From: Erigeron canadensis
Taxonomy: Eukaryota; Streptophyta; Magnoliopsida; Asterales; Asteraceae
Assembly: GCF_010389155.1 (NCBI RefSeq)
Contig: NC_057765.1
Coordinates: 20,168,270 to 20,232,269 of the forward strand
Direction of reading: 5' to 3'
Length of the DNA stretch: 64,000 nucleotides
The number at the start of each line of letters is the position of its first letter. The stretch's first letter is position 1. The position numbers were made by a program, and so were the translations under genes. This document shows, one piece after another, positions 34,912 to 46,202 of the stretch. The notes beneath the pieces were generated by a model. It saw nothing but the letters and a program-made list of their open reading frames with translations. It made no database searches and had not been told where the DNA came from.

Positions 34912-37334
34912 ATGGTTCGCACATCCAGGGTATGTATCTCTTCCTCTATCTATTTCTAATTGATTCTTACATTGTGGAATAAGTTGGGTCCGAAAATTTT
35001 CAAGATTTTTCTAATTAATTTCAATTGAAACAAAATTGTTTGATTCTTTGTTATGGGTTATGTTTAAATGATGAATGTAACTGGTTTTAACAAGTAATTT
35101 GTGTTTAATTTGGAATTTTCAGATCTAGGGTTCATATGAAATTTGAAAAAGTTTGGGGCTTTTGATTGTCGTTGATTGGGAATGGTTAGAATATGCTTTA
35201 ATTGCTTGTAATTTGTTTCAATTTGATGTAATCACCTGATTTAGATTCGAACTTGGAATTAGGATTCTTGATTGTGAATTAAGTTTGGGGGTAATAGATG
35301 TATGATGATGTTTAAGGTTTGGGTATGCTTAATTTGTCAATAATTTGTGAAAAACATCTTTGTTTTAATTGTTTTGAGGTAAAATTAGTTTGAAAAGGTT
35401 GAGTTGACTTTTGTTGACCTGTCATATTCTTGAAGATGATTGAATAGTGTTTGAATTTAGGTGGGAAGTGATTTGAGTGGATAAAAATGCAGAAATTTTC
35501 TGGAAAAAGGTTTTGTGCGCCACACAGATCACTTGTGCGCCGCATATCGGGGTTCAATTAGTCCAGAAATTGCTTAAATTTGGTTCTGTGCGCCGCACAG
35601 ATTGTCTTTTGCTGAAATTTTCGATTTTTCGTAATTGATTTGGTTTGCTTATGATATGTTTGAAGTTCTACTATGATTATATGAATGTTTTGTGTGTTTT
35701 TGCAGAGAGGAAAGGCAGTAGCTTCTTCATCAAGTGCTCCGGCATTTGTTCCGGGTATTATTGAAGGAAACGATTATACAAACCCGGAACCTAGCGACCC
35801 GTTCACCTATAGAGACATGCCTTTGGATTCTAGGGCAGAAAACCTTCCTGCCGATACTCATATTTGGTTGACATTCCCAGGGTCGGAAGGGAGAGAAAGA
35901 ATTCATTTTCTGAATAAGTTCCAAGAAATTCGTTATCATGGAGTGATGCAACCCAAGATTCTTAATTGGAGGGACTTTGAAACTTTGGGGATTGCTACTG
36001 AGCTGAGACAAATGATGCAAACCAAGTTTAGGAACTCAAATGGTCAAATCAAAACATATCGGATGTGGGAGGAAGCTTTTGATTGTGATTATTCGCCGGT
36101 TAGGGAGTGGTGCTTGGAATTTTTGAGCACAATTCGGGTTGACACTAGGTTGAATGGGGATGAGTTTTATACCAAGAAGGTGATCCATTTTAGGGCTGGT
36201 GGGATACAGAGGCATTGTTCTGTGCCCGAGTTTGCTTATTTGACAGGGATGTTAGGAGATAGAACTTTGGGTGATATTAATGGTTATGATTTTTTGCTTA
36301 ATGGAGTTTTTGATAAAGGAAATTCTGGTTTTCATGATGATCAAGATGTGAATGGTTAGTGGAGAGAGATTGGGGGGTCGGGAGATGTTAAGTCATCTTC
36401 CAGTCGGCATACGGAGATTGAGGATCCATTGATGCGTGTTGTGCATAAGTTGATCACGCATTGTTTTCTGCAGAGGGGTGACCATGCTGATAAGGTCACA
36501 CCTCAAGATGTTTGGTTGATGAGATTGTTTAAGGAGGGAGGAGATTCTAGGTATGCTTGTGCTCCATATGTTTTGGCTCGATATATGGCGACCCATCGAG
36601 ATCCCGAGCTTTTCTGCGGGAATTATATTGCTTTTATTTTTGGACAGTTGAATGTGGATGGGATGCGGCCGAGTAGGGGGCTTAATAGGATACCTTGTTT
36701 GTCCTTTGGCTTGGATGATTTGAAGAGGGCTGGTTTGGTTGTCACGGTTAATAACCGTGATACTTTCATTGGTAATATTCAGGGGGAACAATGACCGGAC
36801 CAGAGGAGGCGTAGGGAGGATGGTACTAGTGAGCCTAGGTTCACGGGTGGTGCTTCTTCTTCCTCATCTACTTTTGACTTCTCTTCTCTGTAGGGGGCTG
36901 TTTTTGGTCTTCAAGGGTCTACGGACATGTTGCTCGATGTGGGAGAGGCAGTATGAGCAGTTTCACCAGCAGCAGTACGGCCAAGTTGATGAAGATGAGC
37001 GCCCGGAGATTCCTACTTTTACCCTCATGAGATAGTGCCTCCCAGCCAAGGTACCTTTGATTATCTCTTTCCTTCACAGGGTTATCAGCAGGACACATAC
37101 TCGTACAGACCTCCCGAGTTTGATGCAGCTACCCATACTTCGGGTTATGGGATGTATACCGGTGCTCCTAGATATGGAGGCGATTTCTTTAGTTACTCCA
37201 CACCGGGTGGAGGTGAGACTAGAGGACACACGGGTATGGGTACTCCCCATGTTGCTCCGGGAGATGATTGGTTTGCTGTTGAACGTAACCCTGACGGTGC
37301 TGACAGTGTTCCTTCTGTGTTCCCCGACCCTTGA
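34912..37334 (+). pseudogene. Gypsy-2 env-like frame with a putative spliced first exon
   Basis: ATG at 34,912 gives MVRTSR, then GTATGT at 34,930. A TTTTTGCAG acceptor ends at 35,705, where the frame reads RGKAVASSSSAP and continues in phase. The 776-bp intron is inferred. The body (35,706-36,794) has TYRDMPLDSR, YHGVMQPKILNW, ATELRQMMQTKF, FSVPEFAYLTG-like and WLMRLFKEGG blocks of the Athila ORF known as ORF1/env-like. TAG at 36,357 and TGA at 36,792 break it. The last 100 codons (37,035-37,334) are Tyr/Gly/Pro-rich. No transmembrane helix is evident. Confidence 0.7.
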
Positions 37335-39660
37335 TTTTATGGATGTTATGGTGTTTGGATGGCAGTGCCGGATTCCGTGGGCATTGAGTCATCATGATTT
37401 TATTGGTTTACTTTGGTTGATGGTATTGAAACATTGCACATTTGATGTTCGATTTGGTTGTAATGCCCTTGGTTGGCAATCATACATTTTTACTTTTCCG
37501 TATTTAGGTTAGTTTATTTGGTATATACGGTAAACGCTAAGTATGGAGGGGTTGGATGGTTATTTCGTTTAGATAATATTCTAATGCTTCTTTTGTTGAG
37601 TTTGTTTTTAGTTGTGTTTTTATGCTTTTGGAGAGGAGTTATTCATATGCATATGCTGGCAGTAAGTTCAGCGCCCATTCATTGTGACGAATCTACCTAG
37701 CATTCCAACATTTACCAACATCTGGAAAGTTTTCGTATTTCTTTTCTTTTGTTTTTATTTTATTTTTCCTATTTCCCATAGTTTTTATTAGTTCATTGTA
37801 CAATGAGGACATGGTACAACTTAAGTATGGGGGGGTAGGTAAATAGGAAAAAGCCGGGTGAAATTGAGACTCTTTTTGATAAGATTGAGTAGAATTTAAA
37901 CTTTTGCTTGCTTGTCCTTGTAGTTTAATTACTTTTGTTACATAGGTTTAATCATATTTAGTAAGTAATTGAACTATAATTCCTTTGGTAAAATTTTTAA
38001 ATTGTGAAATGTGTTTTGAATGATCATTAAGGCAAATCCATTTGGGATTGATTACATGACTAGCACGCTCTACCACAAAACACCCAAATTTGAGAGCTCT
38101 TGATTCATTTAGAGATTTGATAGGTGTTACGTTTTGGTTTAGTTGCCTTGTAAATTTGTCCCTCTCATAGGCTTTTGGATTTATCCGGAAGTAAAAGTCT
38201 CTTTTAGAGCTTTGAACTATGATGTGCAAGTTTGAGGTTAATTTATTCCATTTCCGTTTTTCTTTCTTTGATATGAGTGTGCCGGTGATTGCATTGATTC
38301 TAGAACTTGTCTTAGTTGATCGTCCCGTAGTTTTCTATATGATACAGAGGTAAATTTAGGATTAAACCCGTTTTCTTTGTTATTCACCTTTTGTTTATGT
38401 TCATCATTGTTTAATCATGTTAGTATGCATGTGTTTTAGTAGCTAATCACATTGGTTAGTGAATTTCCCTTGTTAAACCTTTGTTGCACTCATTTTTAGT
38501 GCAAGATACATTTAGAAAACATGTTGAGCCTAACCTTTCGGTTGTTTTAAATCCACTTAAATATGTAACCTATTCTCGCCATACCGATAGTCGAAATCCT
38601 CGATCGATCATTAGTTGCCTATGCTAGTTGGATGGTTTGGGGTTGTCTTGATTGTGTCGGGTAGGTGTATTCTCTATTGAGGGTAGATTGATGTCGTCAT
38701 AATCATTGATTAAGTCTAGATTATTCGGATTAGCATGATTGTTATGATTTGTCAAATTTCAAAATTGTAAAAAGGGGATACCAATTAGATAGGGTAAAAG
38801 TAGTTCATTAAAAAGAAAAGAGAATGAAAAGAATGAAAAACAGAAAAAATAAAAGAAAAAGAAGAACTTGGACTGTCAATTGGTATTTCTCTAATTTTTG
38901 GCAAATAAATATAGAGTTGGTACATATGTTTAAACCAACAAAGTGTTCTTGGATTGATTATAGTCTTCATATGAAATTGGCATGTTCGTTTAAGCCAAAA
39001 TTTGGTAAGATTTGGTGGTTAAAAGTCGTTTAAAAGTAATACATCACAATGGTGTCGGTATTAATCGTTCTATTAAGGGAGTAGAGTCGGGAGAATGTCT
39101 TTTGGGCTTTGGATAGATGGCAACTAGTGATATGGGTTGTGTTGGACTAGACTATATGTTAAACTTTGTGTTATTTCTTTTTAACACCAATTATATCCCT
39201 AAATTTCCATACACATTGTTAATTACCCTTGTAAGCCTTCAGATTTGTATGTTACAACCGTTTAATTACCTCTTTTGATAGACGTTATATGGTGCCTAGC
39301 GCCATGGCGACATAGGGACGATTCTATTACAAGCCTATGGTTAAAATATATGCATCACGACTAGGCTTCGAGTGATTGATACAATATTTCAACCCAATAG
39401 TTTGATTAGTTGGAGAAAGTTAGTTGAGATGTTCTTCTTTCATTTGATTAAAGTGCTTAGTCGTGCTTTCTAGGCTTATGGATCATTCAAGTATTGTCAA
39501 ACATTTCAAATTTTCATTTAAGATTAAAACTGCTTAACTATTCTTATGGTTTTGCTTCTTTTTGGAATAATGTCATGTTTTTCAATTGAGAACCAAGGGA
39601 ATGAATGTTTTGAAATCTGAATTTGCTTGAGGACAAGCAAGACTTAAGTATGGAGGGATT
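37335..39660 (+). other. Gypsy-2 3' untranslated region
   Basis: This is long AT-rich DNA with a second purine run (GTATGGGGGGGTAGG, 37,823). It ends in AAGTATGGAGGGATT, the polypurine tract beside the 3' LTR. Short frames here are chance. Confidence 0.75.
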
Positions 39661-40579
39661 TGATATGTCCATTTATATGCATATTCCCATATCGTTTCTA
39701 AGTCGTTTTAAGCTTAATTATGTGTAAATTATATGTATATTCGATGCTTTGATGGTATTGTTAGTGATTTCAGGCTTAGAACAGGTACCTTGGCTAGAAA
39801 TAGCTTAATTATGTGTAAATTATATGTATATTCGATGATTTGATTTAACGTTGTGTCGTAATCTTAGCTTATTAATTCTTTGTTATTTAACTTTCAATTG
39901 CGGATAGTTTTTGCATAACTTCAGTGGTAACTAGGTTGTGTACAAGTTATTTTGATTGCTTGGTTAGAAGCAATTGTTTCTATGACGGGTACGGTAGGAA
40001 GTAATTGATAGTTAATAAGGGTTAACGGGTTAATGGTTGGGTACAATCAATAGACACAATTGTTATCTAAATAACCAAAACAATTAATTGTCTAGGAAAG
40101 TTATGAAAGGCGTCTTGGGGTACCGGTCTTAGTAATGGAACTAGTTAATTAAGGGAATTTAATAAAGTAACGAACTTGACGGGTACGGGGTGAGTCTTTG
40201 TTAGTTCTCGGTTATAAAATCAACATATTTGAATTGGTACTTTAAATATATGCAACCTAAATAATGTGTATCATAGAGTCGAAGTGGATGATCTTCTCAT
40301 CCTATTTGATTAAAAACAAATATCTTTTCGATAAATTCTACGGAATTTCTAACTCTTTCAATCTAACTAACTTTGAAATTAAAATCAATATGACGTGGTG
40401 TCTTTAAAAACCAAACTCTTTCTAAATTACTTAAAACTCGCTAACTTTTATTAGTATCCGTGGAACGAACCTTTACTTACTTCAATCTATATTACATACG
40501 AACGGGTCCACTGCCCGATTGTGTGTGGTAAACGATTCGGAGTATTTATAGGAATTTAATTTAACTAGATTTTCACACA
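39661..40579 (+). repeat. Gypsy-2 3' LTR, internally deleted
   Basis: It starts TGATATGTCC and ends TTTTCACACA but is only 919 bp. At 39,805 the sequence leaves the 5' LTR pattern. It repeats a 36-bp stretch seen 91 bp earlier (39,711-39,746) and then rejoins at the equivalent of 27,602. About 600 bp including the TATA region is gone. Confidence 0.88.
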
Positions 40580-40580
40580 T

Positions 40581-43500
40581 CAGTCACAAAAGAATGTGAG
40601 ACCCACCAGTGCATCTAGTGGCAAAATGTTGAACTTGTTTAAATCCAAATCAAGTTCTTCCACCCCGCCACCTACATCTTCCAATGACCAACCTGAGGAT
40701 CTCCCAAAAGACTCCTCAGGATCACCAAAGGGTTTATTAAAACTGCGTAAATTTAAGCTATCCTCACAACCCAAGGATATTAGTACCCAAGCTTAGCCTT
40801 CTGTATCTTCCCAACAAGATCTAGGAGAAGGTCAAAAGGGAAACCTATAAGCAACCATCTCCAAAACTTCTTTAGGAGGAGATGGTGAAGAAAATATAAG
40901 TGTGTCAGCCCAACACACATTAGAAGTTGAGTCTGCACGAGCACCCCCTGAAACTTCACAAATCTTACACTCTCTCTGTGCACAAACTGTTGATGTTTCT
41001 CAGGTGATACCCAGGGAAACTGAAGTTTCAACCTCTACGGCCAATGAAGAGATTCTTGGAGACAGAACAAGAATTACTAAGGCAACTCCTGTATCGACTG
41101 TTGCAGGCCAAGATGCTTCGGTGGAGCCTATTCTGACTGGTGACGATGCAACTGCTGCTGCAGATGTTGAACCAAGTGCTGGTTCAGATGCCAGTCATCT
41201 GGACCAGGGCATATCTGATCAGATAGCAGCTTCGGCTAATATCTGGGAAGAAGATGAGCCAACTCAGGAGAATGATTTTCTTGCTGACTTTGAGTTCGAT
41301 GAGGATTTATAGGAGGATAATCATTCGGATTCTTAGCCAACCTTCAACCTCTTGAACGCCCCAATGCCTCCTCCCCCAAATAACCAAGAAATGTTACAAC
41401 TTCAGCAAGATGATCTTCCATATCAACCTCCTCAAATTTCACACCAACACCCCTACTTTCTACTAAATATAACTCCTGCATATGTTACATCTCCCAGATT
41501 CACACACAACACTTACATCTTCCACCACAAATTCATGATGTACCACCAAGAAGAAATTATGATGCACCAGAAGAACAAGAAAAGGAACTAGATTCTGAGA
41601 CTGAATCTGAGGGTCCTTCGGATGCTATGTTGGATAAAACTTTGGCTGGTCTTCGTACACTTCCTTTTATTGCTTCTGTTTCTGCTCAACCTCCTCCTCC
41701 TCTGAGCATGGAAGCATAGTTAGAGAAACAACATGCCGAAGTCCAAAACCTACTTCTTCAGGTTGAGGGCTTATCTAAATCTCTGACTGCCAACACCAAG
41801 TCTTGGCAGATGTTAAGGGTGCCCAGATCTTCATGGGTACAGAACTTACAAAGATTGCTGGCAATGAAGGATTGGTGGCTGGGAAGCTGAATGAATTGGT
41901 GTATGCTTGTAATAACATCAGCAGGGCTATTGGTGAAGCCTTCAGACTGACCAAAAGGGATGTTCAGAATTCTGTTGTTGCAAATCTGACTTCCTCGGTT
42001 GAAATGATGAAACAAGATGTCTGGGCAGTCGGGAAGGAAGTCAATGAGTTGGTGAAGAAACCAAGTTTGGTTTATAAAGCACTTGGGATTTCTGTTGGTG
42101 AAAATGTGGCTGAGAAACTGAAGTCTGTAATCTCTCAGGAATTAATCTCTCAGATTTCAGTTTCAGTGACAGAAAAGGTTACAAAGCAGGTCAGACTGAT
42201 GGTCTCTGAACTTACAAAAGATACAAATGATAAGGTTGACAAAGCCGTTACTGAAGTCAAGAATTCTATGTCAAGCCTTGATCAAAAGATTCAGGACCAG
42301 TCAAAATAGTTGGATGGAATTTTGATCTTTCTCAAGAAACCACAAGTTGTTTCCCCACCTCCATCTGATATGTTCTCTGAATAAAATCGAAACATGCTCA
42401 AAGATGTGCAAGAACATGAGAAGTTGCTCCTTAACTCCAATTTCAGGTTAAGGGCACAATTTTCAACCATGAGCAAAGGCATTTCTGATTGCCTAGAAAA
42501 ACAGAGTTGGGAACCTCTGAAGGCCATGAAGGCCACAATTGATGCTTATTCTAAAATGCCTGCAGAGGTCCCCAAAGGGGGAATTAGTCTATTGTCTAGC
42601 ACTCAGGAAATGATTGAAAAGACAAAGAAGAGTGATGAGACTAAAGCAAGTGCATCTGCACATGCTCAGGGGGAACAACCATCTGAGAAGAAAGATAAGG
42701 AAGCTGGAAAGAAGGATAAGGGCAAGGCCCAGATGCTTGAAGAACCCAAGTCCAAGGATTCTGGACTTGTGGTTGATGAACAAGGCTACCCTCTGCATAA
42801 TCTTGATGCAGACAACAAAAAGTTAGAGGCCTTGCAGAAACAAATCTCCAACAAATTTGTTATGTGGAGGGATAACAGAAGACAAGAAAGGGAACAACAT
42901 TTGAAGATGGGGACCCTAGATCATTTGGATGCTGCAGCTCTTGGTCTTTCACTGGAAAGATATCTAAAGATCAAGAATGATCCAAGAGTGCAGAAAGCCT
43001 TGGCAGAGATGGAAGAATATGAGTGTGGGAAGAATTACTCACCTCTGGAACAAAAGCTAGAAAGTCTCACATTTAAGATGTCCATTGAGGACTTGGTCAA
43101 AAATCAAATGAGTGAGATGGAGATAAAGAAGAAGGAAATTCTAGCTGAAGATCAGAAAGTTGAAAAGCAACTGAAAAAGCCACCCCAGAAGCCAAAGCTT
43201 ACTGGCCCAGATCATCAAGGAAACATGCTCGTGATTCTGACCTTTCGACCTTTATACCAATTTCTGAAGACACTGTTCAGATTCAGAATAAACATGAGAA
43301 AGATCAATATGAGTATTACATGAAACACAGGTCTAATCCTGCAAAGATTCTGGATGTTGAAGTTGTTAAAGAAGATGGTCTGAGGTTGTTTAATTTGATT
43401 GTAAGAAGAGAAGAAAGGGCAGAAGAAGAATATAAGCAAGTTTCTGTACATGAGTTTGGGATCTCTGAACATAGAGAAATGATACATGCTCTGAAGGGAA

Positions 43501-43655
43501 AGCCTAAGTCTCACCTGGTTGGCGCTTGGATGTCAAGAATTCAACAAAAGATGAAGGCCAAGGTGGAGATGGAAGGAAGGCTGTTTGGAAAGATTGGTTC
43601 GCCCAAGAGGAAGGCTACTGATGCACCTTCTGGCTCAAGGCCTGCAAAGAAGTAG
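40581..43655 (+). pseudogene. Copia-2 env-like frame, 3' part
   Basis: It resumes right after Gypsy-2. There is a Ser/Pro-rich stretch (40,581-40,796) and an acidic, low-complexity stretch (40,902-41,312), both in one frame broken by TAG and TAA codons. A long alpha-helical part follows (41,803-43,240), with heptad-like LNEL..VANLTSSVEM and SDKVDKAVTEVKN-type segments that should coil, and several Lys-rich runs. The last part (43,320-43,655) ends SRPAKK. Frameshifts lie between 41,591 and 41,803 and near 43,225. The coiled-coil-rich 3' frame is typical of SIRE env-like proteins. Confidence 0.75.
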
Positions 43656-43942
43656 CTTGCTTACATTGTAAATATTTGTACTTGTAAATATCTCTCATTT
43701 TATCATGTACTTGTAACTGAACTCATCTCAGTATCATTTATATAGTTGCAAGTTACAACAAGTTGATAGGAAATAGTTTAAGTTAGAAAAACAACAAGAA
43801 AACTTTTTTAGGCATCAATGATCTATAAGATGTCCTTAGAAAATTTTACAACTTAAACCAAAACATGCATTTTTAGACTTACAAACTTGTATAGATAGAA
43901 GTCTAAAATGCATGCACTATTTTAGACCAAATAGGGGGAATT
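43656..43942 (+). other. Copia-2 3' UTR with polypurine tract
   Basis: This AT-rich spacer ends in AGGGGGAATT (43,933-43,942) directly before the LTR. Confidence 0.8.
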
Positions 43943-44893
43943 TGTTAGGTCGAAAATCGACTAAGTATGATTTGTTCAAAATAGTTGAAGTTCAGTGAAT
44001 GAAGCTTGCTCAGGATTTTGAAGTCATTCAGAATAAAGCTCACTGAAGCTTCACTTCAGTTTCAGAATCAACCAACAATGAAGACGTTCGGACTAAAGTC
44101 AAAGAATGAAGACTAAAGAAGAAGATCATTTCAGAAGTAGAGCTCAGAAAAGATCTTATCCGAAGACGAAACTGAAGAGGCTCAGTGTAAAAGTATTTAC
44201 AACACTTTTACACTGATTACGAGGAAGTCTTTTTACAGGCTTTAAACTACTTTTACCCGGTTAATAACTTTATACCTGGGATTGGGATAGTTTTGGCAAA
44301 AGGTTGGGAATAAAGTATGTCAAGTTACATCAAAGAAACTTACATACTTTACCTTAAACAAACATGTTATGGATTTGTCCAACAAATCCAAAAATGCACC
44401 CAACCATATTTGTACGGCATTTGCCATGTCATCAAGACATGTTTGCCTATAAATATAAGACTTCTCACACTTGCAAAAATGCTTGGAACTTTGGCATTTG
44501 CAACGTGTGTTATTTACTCTAAATATTCTTATGAGTAAATCCTCGTTGATAGATCATTTGTATTTCTAGGTGGTTTAGATATTTTCACAAATGTGATTAT
44601 CTTTGTTCCGCAACAACCTTTGTATTTTATTTATATAAATAAATAAAATACTTGGAAAAATATATCTTGACTCATTGCCATAATACTTGATTATATTTAG
44701 TATTTATATAGTTTTAAGCAATTGATCTTAATTATCTTACTTGTTCATATCCACCATCTGGATCGTGATTCTTAACTAGTCTTCATCTAGATTAGAATCA
44801 CTTGCCAGTCGGGTTACTTGATATACTTGAAATTATTATCATATTCGTATTATATCTTTTACTTGATTAACATCTTGTGTAGGTGGACTCACA
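43943..44893 (+). repeat. Copia-2 3' LTR
   Basis: The LTR is 951 bp and near-identical to the 5' LTR, with small indels (a segment around 44,430 is shorter). It carries the same 12-bp inverted repeat at 44,183-44,215. The flanking GTTTC target copy follows. Confidence 0.92.
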
Positions 44894-46202
44894 GTTTCTA
44901 AGTTCTTTTACTCATTTATTTGCTTTTCCCTATTTCCCATAGTTTTTTTTATTCGTTTATTGTACATTGAGGGCAATGTACAACTCAAGTGTGGGGGGTG
45001 AGGTAAATAAGGAAAACCGGGTTGAAAGTAAATTGTTAAGTTTTTTAAAGTTTCTATCTTTACATGCATATTTTGGCTTAAATTTTAAAATTTTGAGTTG
45101 GCTTAGTTAAAGACGAAAAGTGATGAATTTGTGGGGTTTTGAAAATGTTTGAAAAATAACATAAACATGAGGTTGATTATTTTTAGCTTTCATATATCTA
45201 TTACCCGTGACATTTCATCTTTCCAATTAATAATAGGTTTGTGTTCAACTTCAACACAATTTAGGAAATTACAAATGCATGCACTAATTGAACTTAATTG
45301 AAATATGAATTAGTTAATGACTCCATCATATGATGTACCGGTAGGCACAAAGCACCACGGTTCCACTCTTGTAGGGAACATAACTAGTTATATGGCATTG
45401 AATGCATGCTTTTCACTCTGTGAATTGATCTTGTCCTTAAATCTTGCGAAAAAGCTAATGTTGTTACTTCATGTATTAGGGGTTTATGCGGGAAATGTCT
45501 ACAAGTTCAATATCATTAAAGGCCATGAAGCCATCACAACGGTGAAATTTAAAGGCCATGAAGCCATCCCAAGGGGGAATAAATTCAATATCAAAGTCAT
45601 AAAGAGTACAAAGTACAAATGAAAGCAATGAAGTTGAATTAAGTGTTGTTTAGTTTGTTTAAGGACATTTTCCGTATAGGTTTCTAGTATGTGTTTGTTT
45701 TGATGCTTGTCTCAATTGCGGGAGTATGGCTAGTTATGGGACACATAAGAGAGCTTATAAACTTGAGTGCGTTATAAATCTACAAAGTAGAAAGTACTTA
45801 TGGATACCCGGAAGTGCCGAGTGTTTAAGTGGACAACAATATCGGTAATCGTCTTGGATTGTTAATTAAATCTCCCATAATAATCAAGTATGCGAATAAA
45901 TTGTGAGTTTAGTAGGTATGAGCTTAATATTAATTGGAAAGATAGAAATGGTAGAGATTTTGCATGGGTATGGATTTGATTCTAATTATGATTGATTAAT
46001 TGTTTGCATAAGATGTATTTCTGATTTCGTCTTAAGCTTTCTTGAAAAGATATAATTTAAATGCATGTGGAATTGAAGACCGCTTGATAGAAATTTTTGT
46101 GAAGTTTCCTTTGATTAATTTGAAAATTTTGTGAATGGGGAATTTGAATAATCTTATGTTGGATTTGCTTGAGGGCAAACAAAGCTTAAGTGTGGGGGAA
46201 TT
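44894..46202 (+). other. Gypsy-1 3' noncoding region, right part
   Basis: It continues from 17,751 after the Copia-2 insert. TTTCCCATAGTTTTTT..ACATTGAGGGCAATG (44,934) has a counterpart at 37,766 in Gypsy-2. A doubled AAAGGCCATGAAGCCATC lies at 45,517-45,567. It ends at the polypurine tract 46,188-46,202. No gene was seen. Confidence 0.8.

Larger units (their letters stand above)
26871..40579 (+). mobile_element. Gypsy-2: Athila-type element inserted in the Copia-2 env-like frame
   Basis: It has a 5' LTR from about 26,871 to 28,345, PBS TGGCGCCGCTGCCAGGGA (28,355), gag, protease-RT-RNase H-integrase, a post-pol env-like frame, purine tract AAGTATGGAGGGATT (39,646) and a 3' LTR at 39,661-40,579. 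Size (13.7 kb) and order are those of Athila. The first ~25 bp of the 5' LTR do not match the 3' LTR start, so a terminal deletion or rearrangement is likely and I could not find the target duplication. Confidence 0.9.
17752..44893 (+). mobile_element. Copia-2: SIRE/Maximus-type element with env-like frame
   Basis: LTRs at 17752-18718 and 43943-44893 start TGTTAGGTCG and end CA. The target duplication GTTTC is perfect (17,747-17,751 and 44,894-44,898). PBS TGGTATCAGAG is at 18,721 and a purine tract AGGGGGAA lies just before the 3' LTR. The gene order is gag, pol, then a long extra frame before the 3' LTR, as in SIRE/Maximus. It has been hit twice: by an inverted Athila LTR in gag and by Gypsy-2 in the env-like frame. 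Without these it is about 12.3 kb. Confidence 0.93.
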
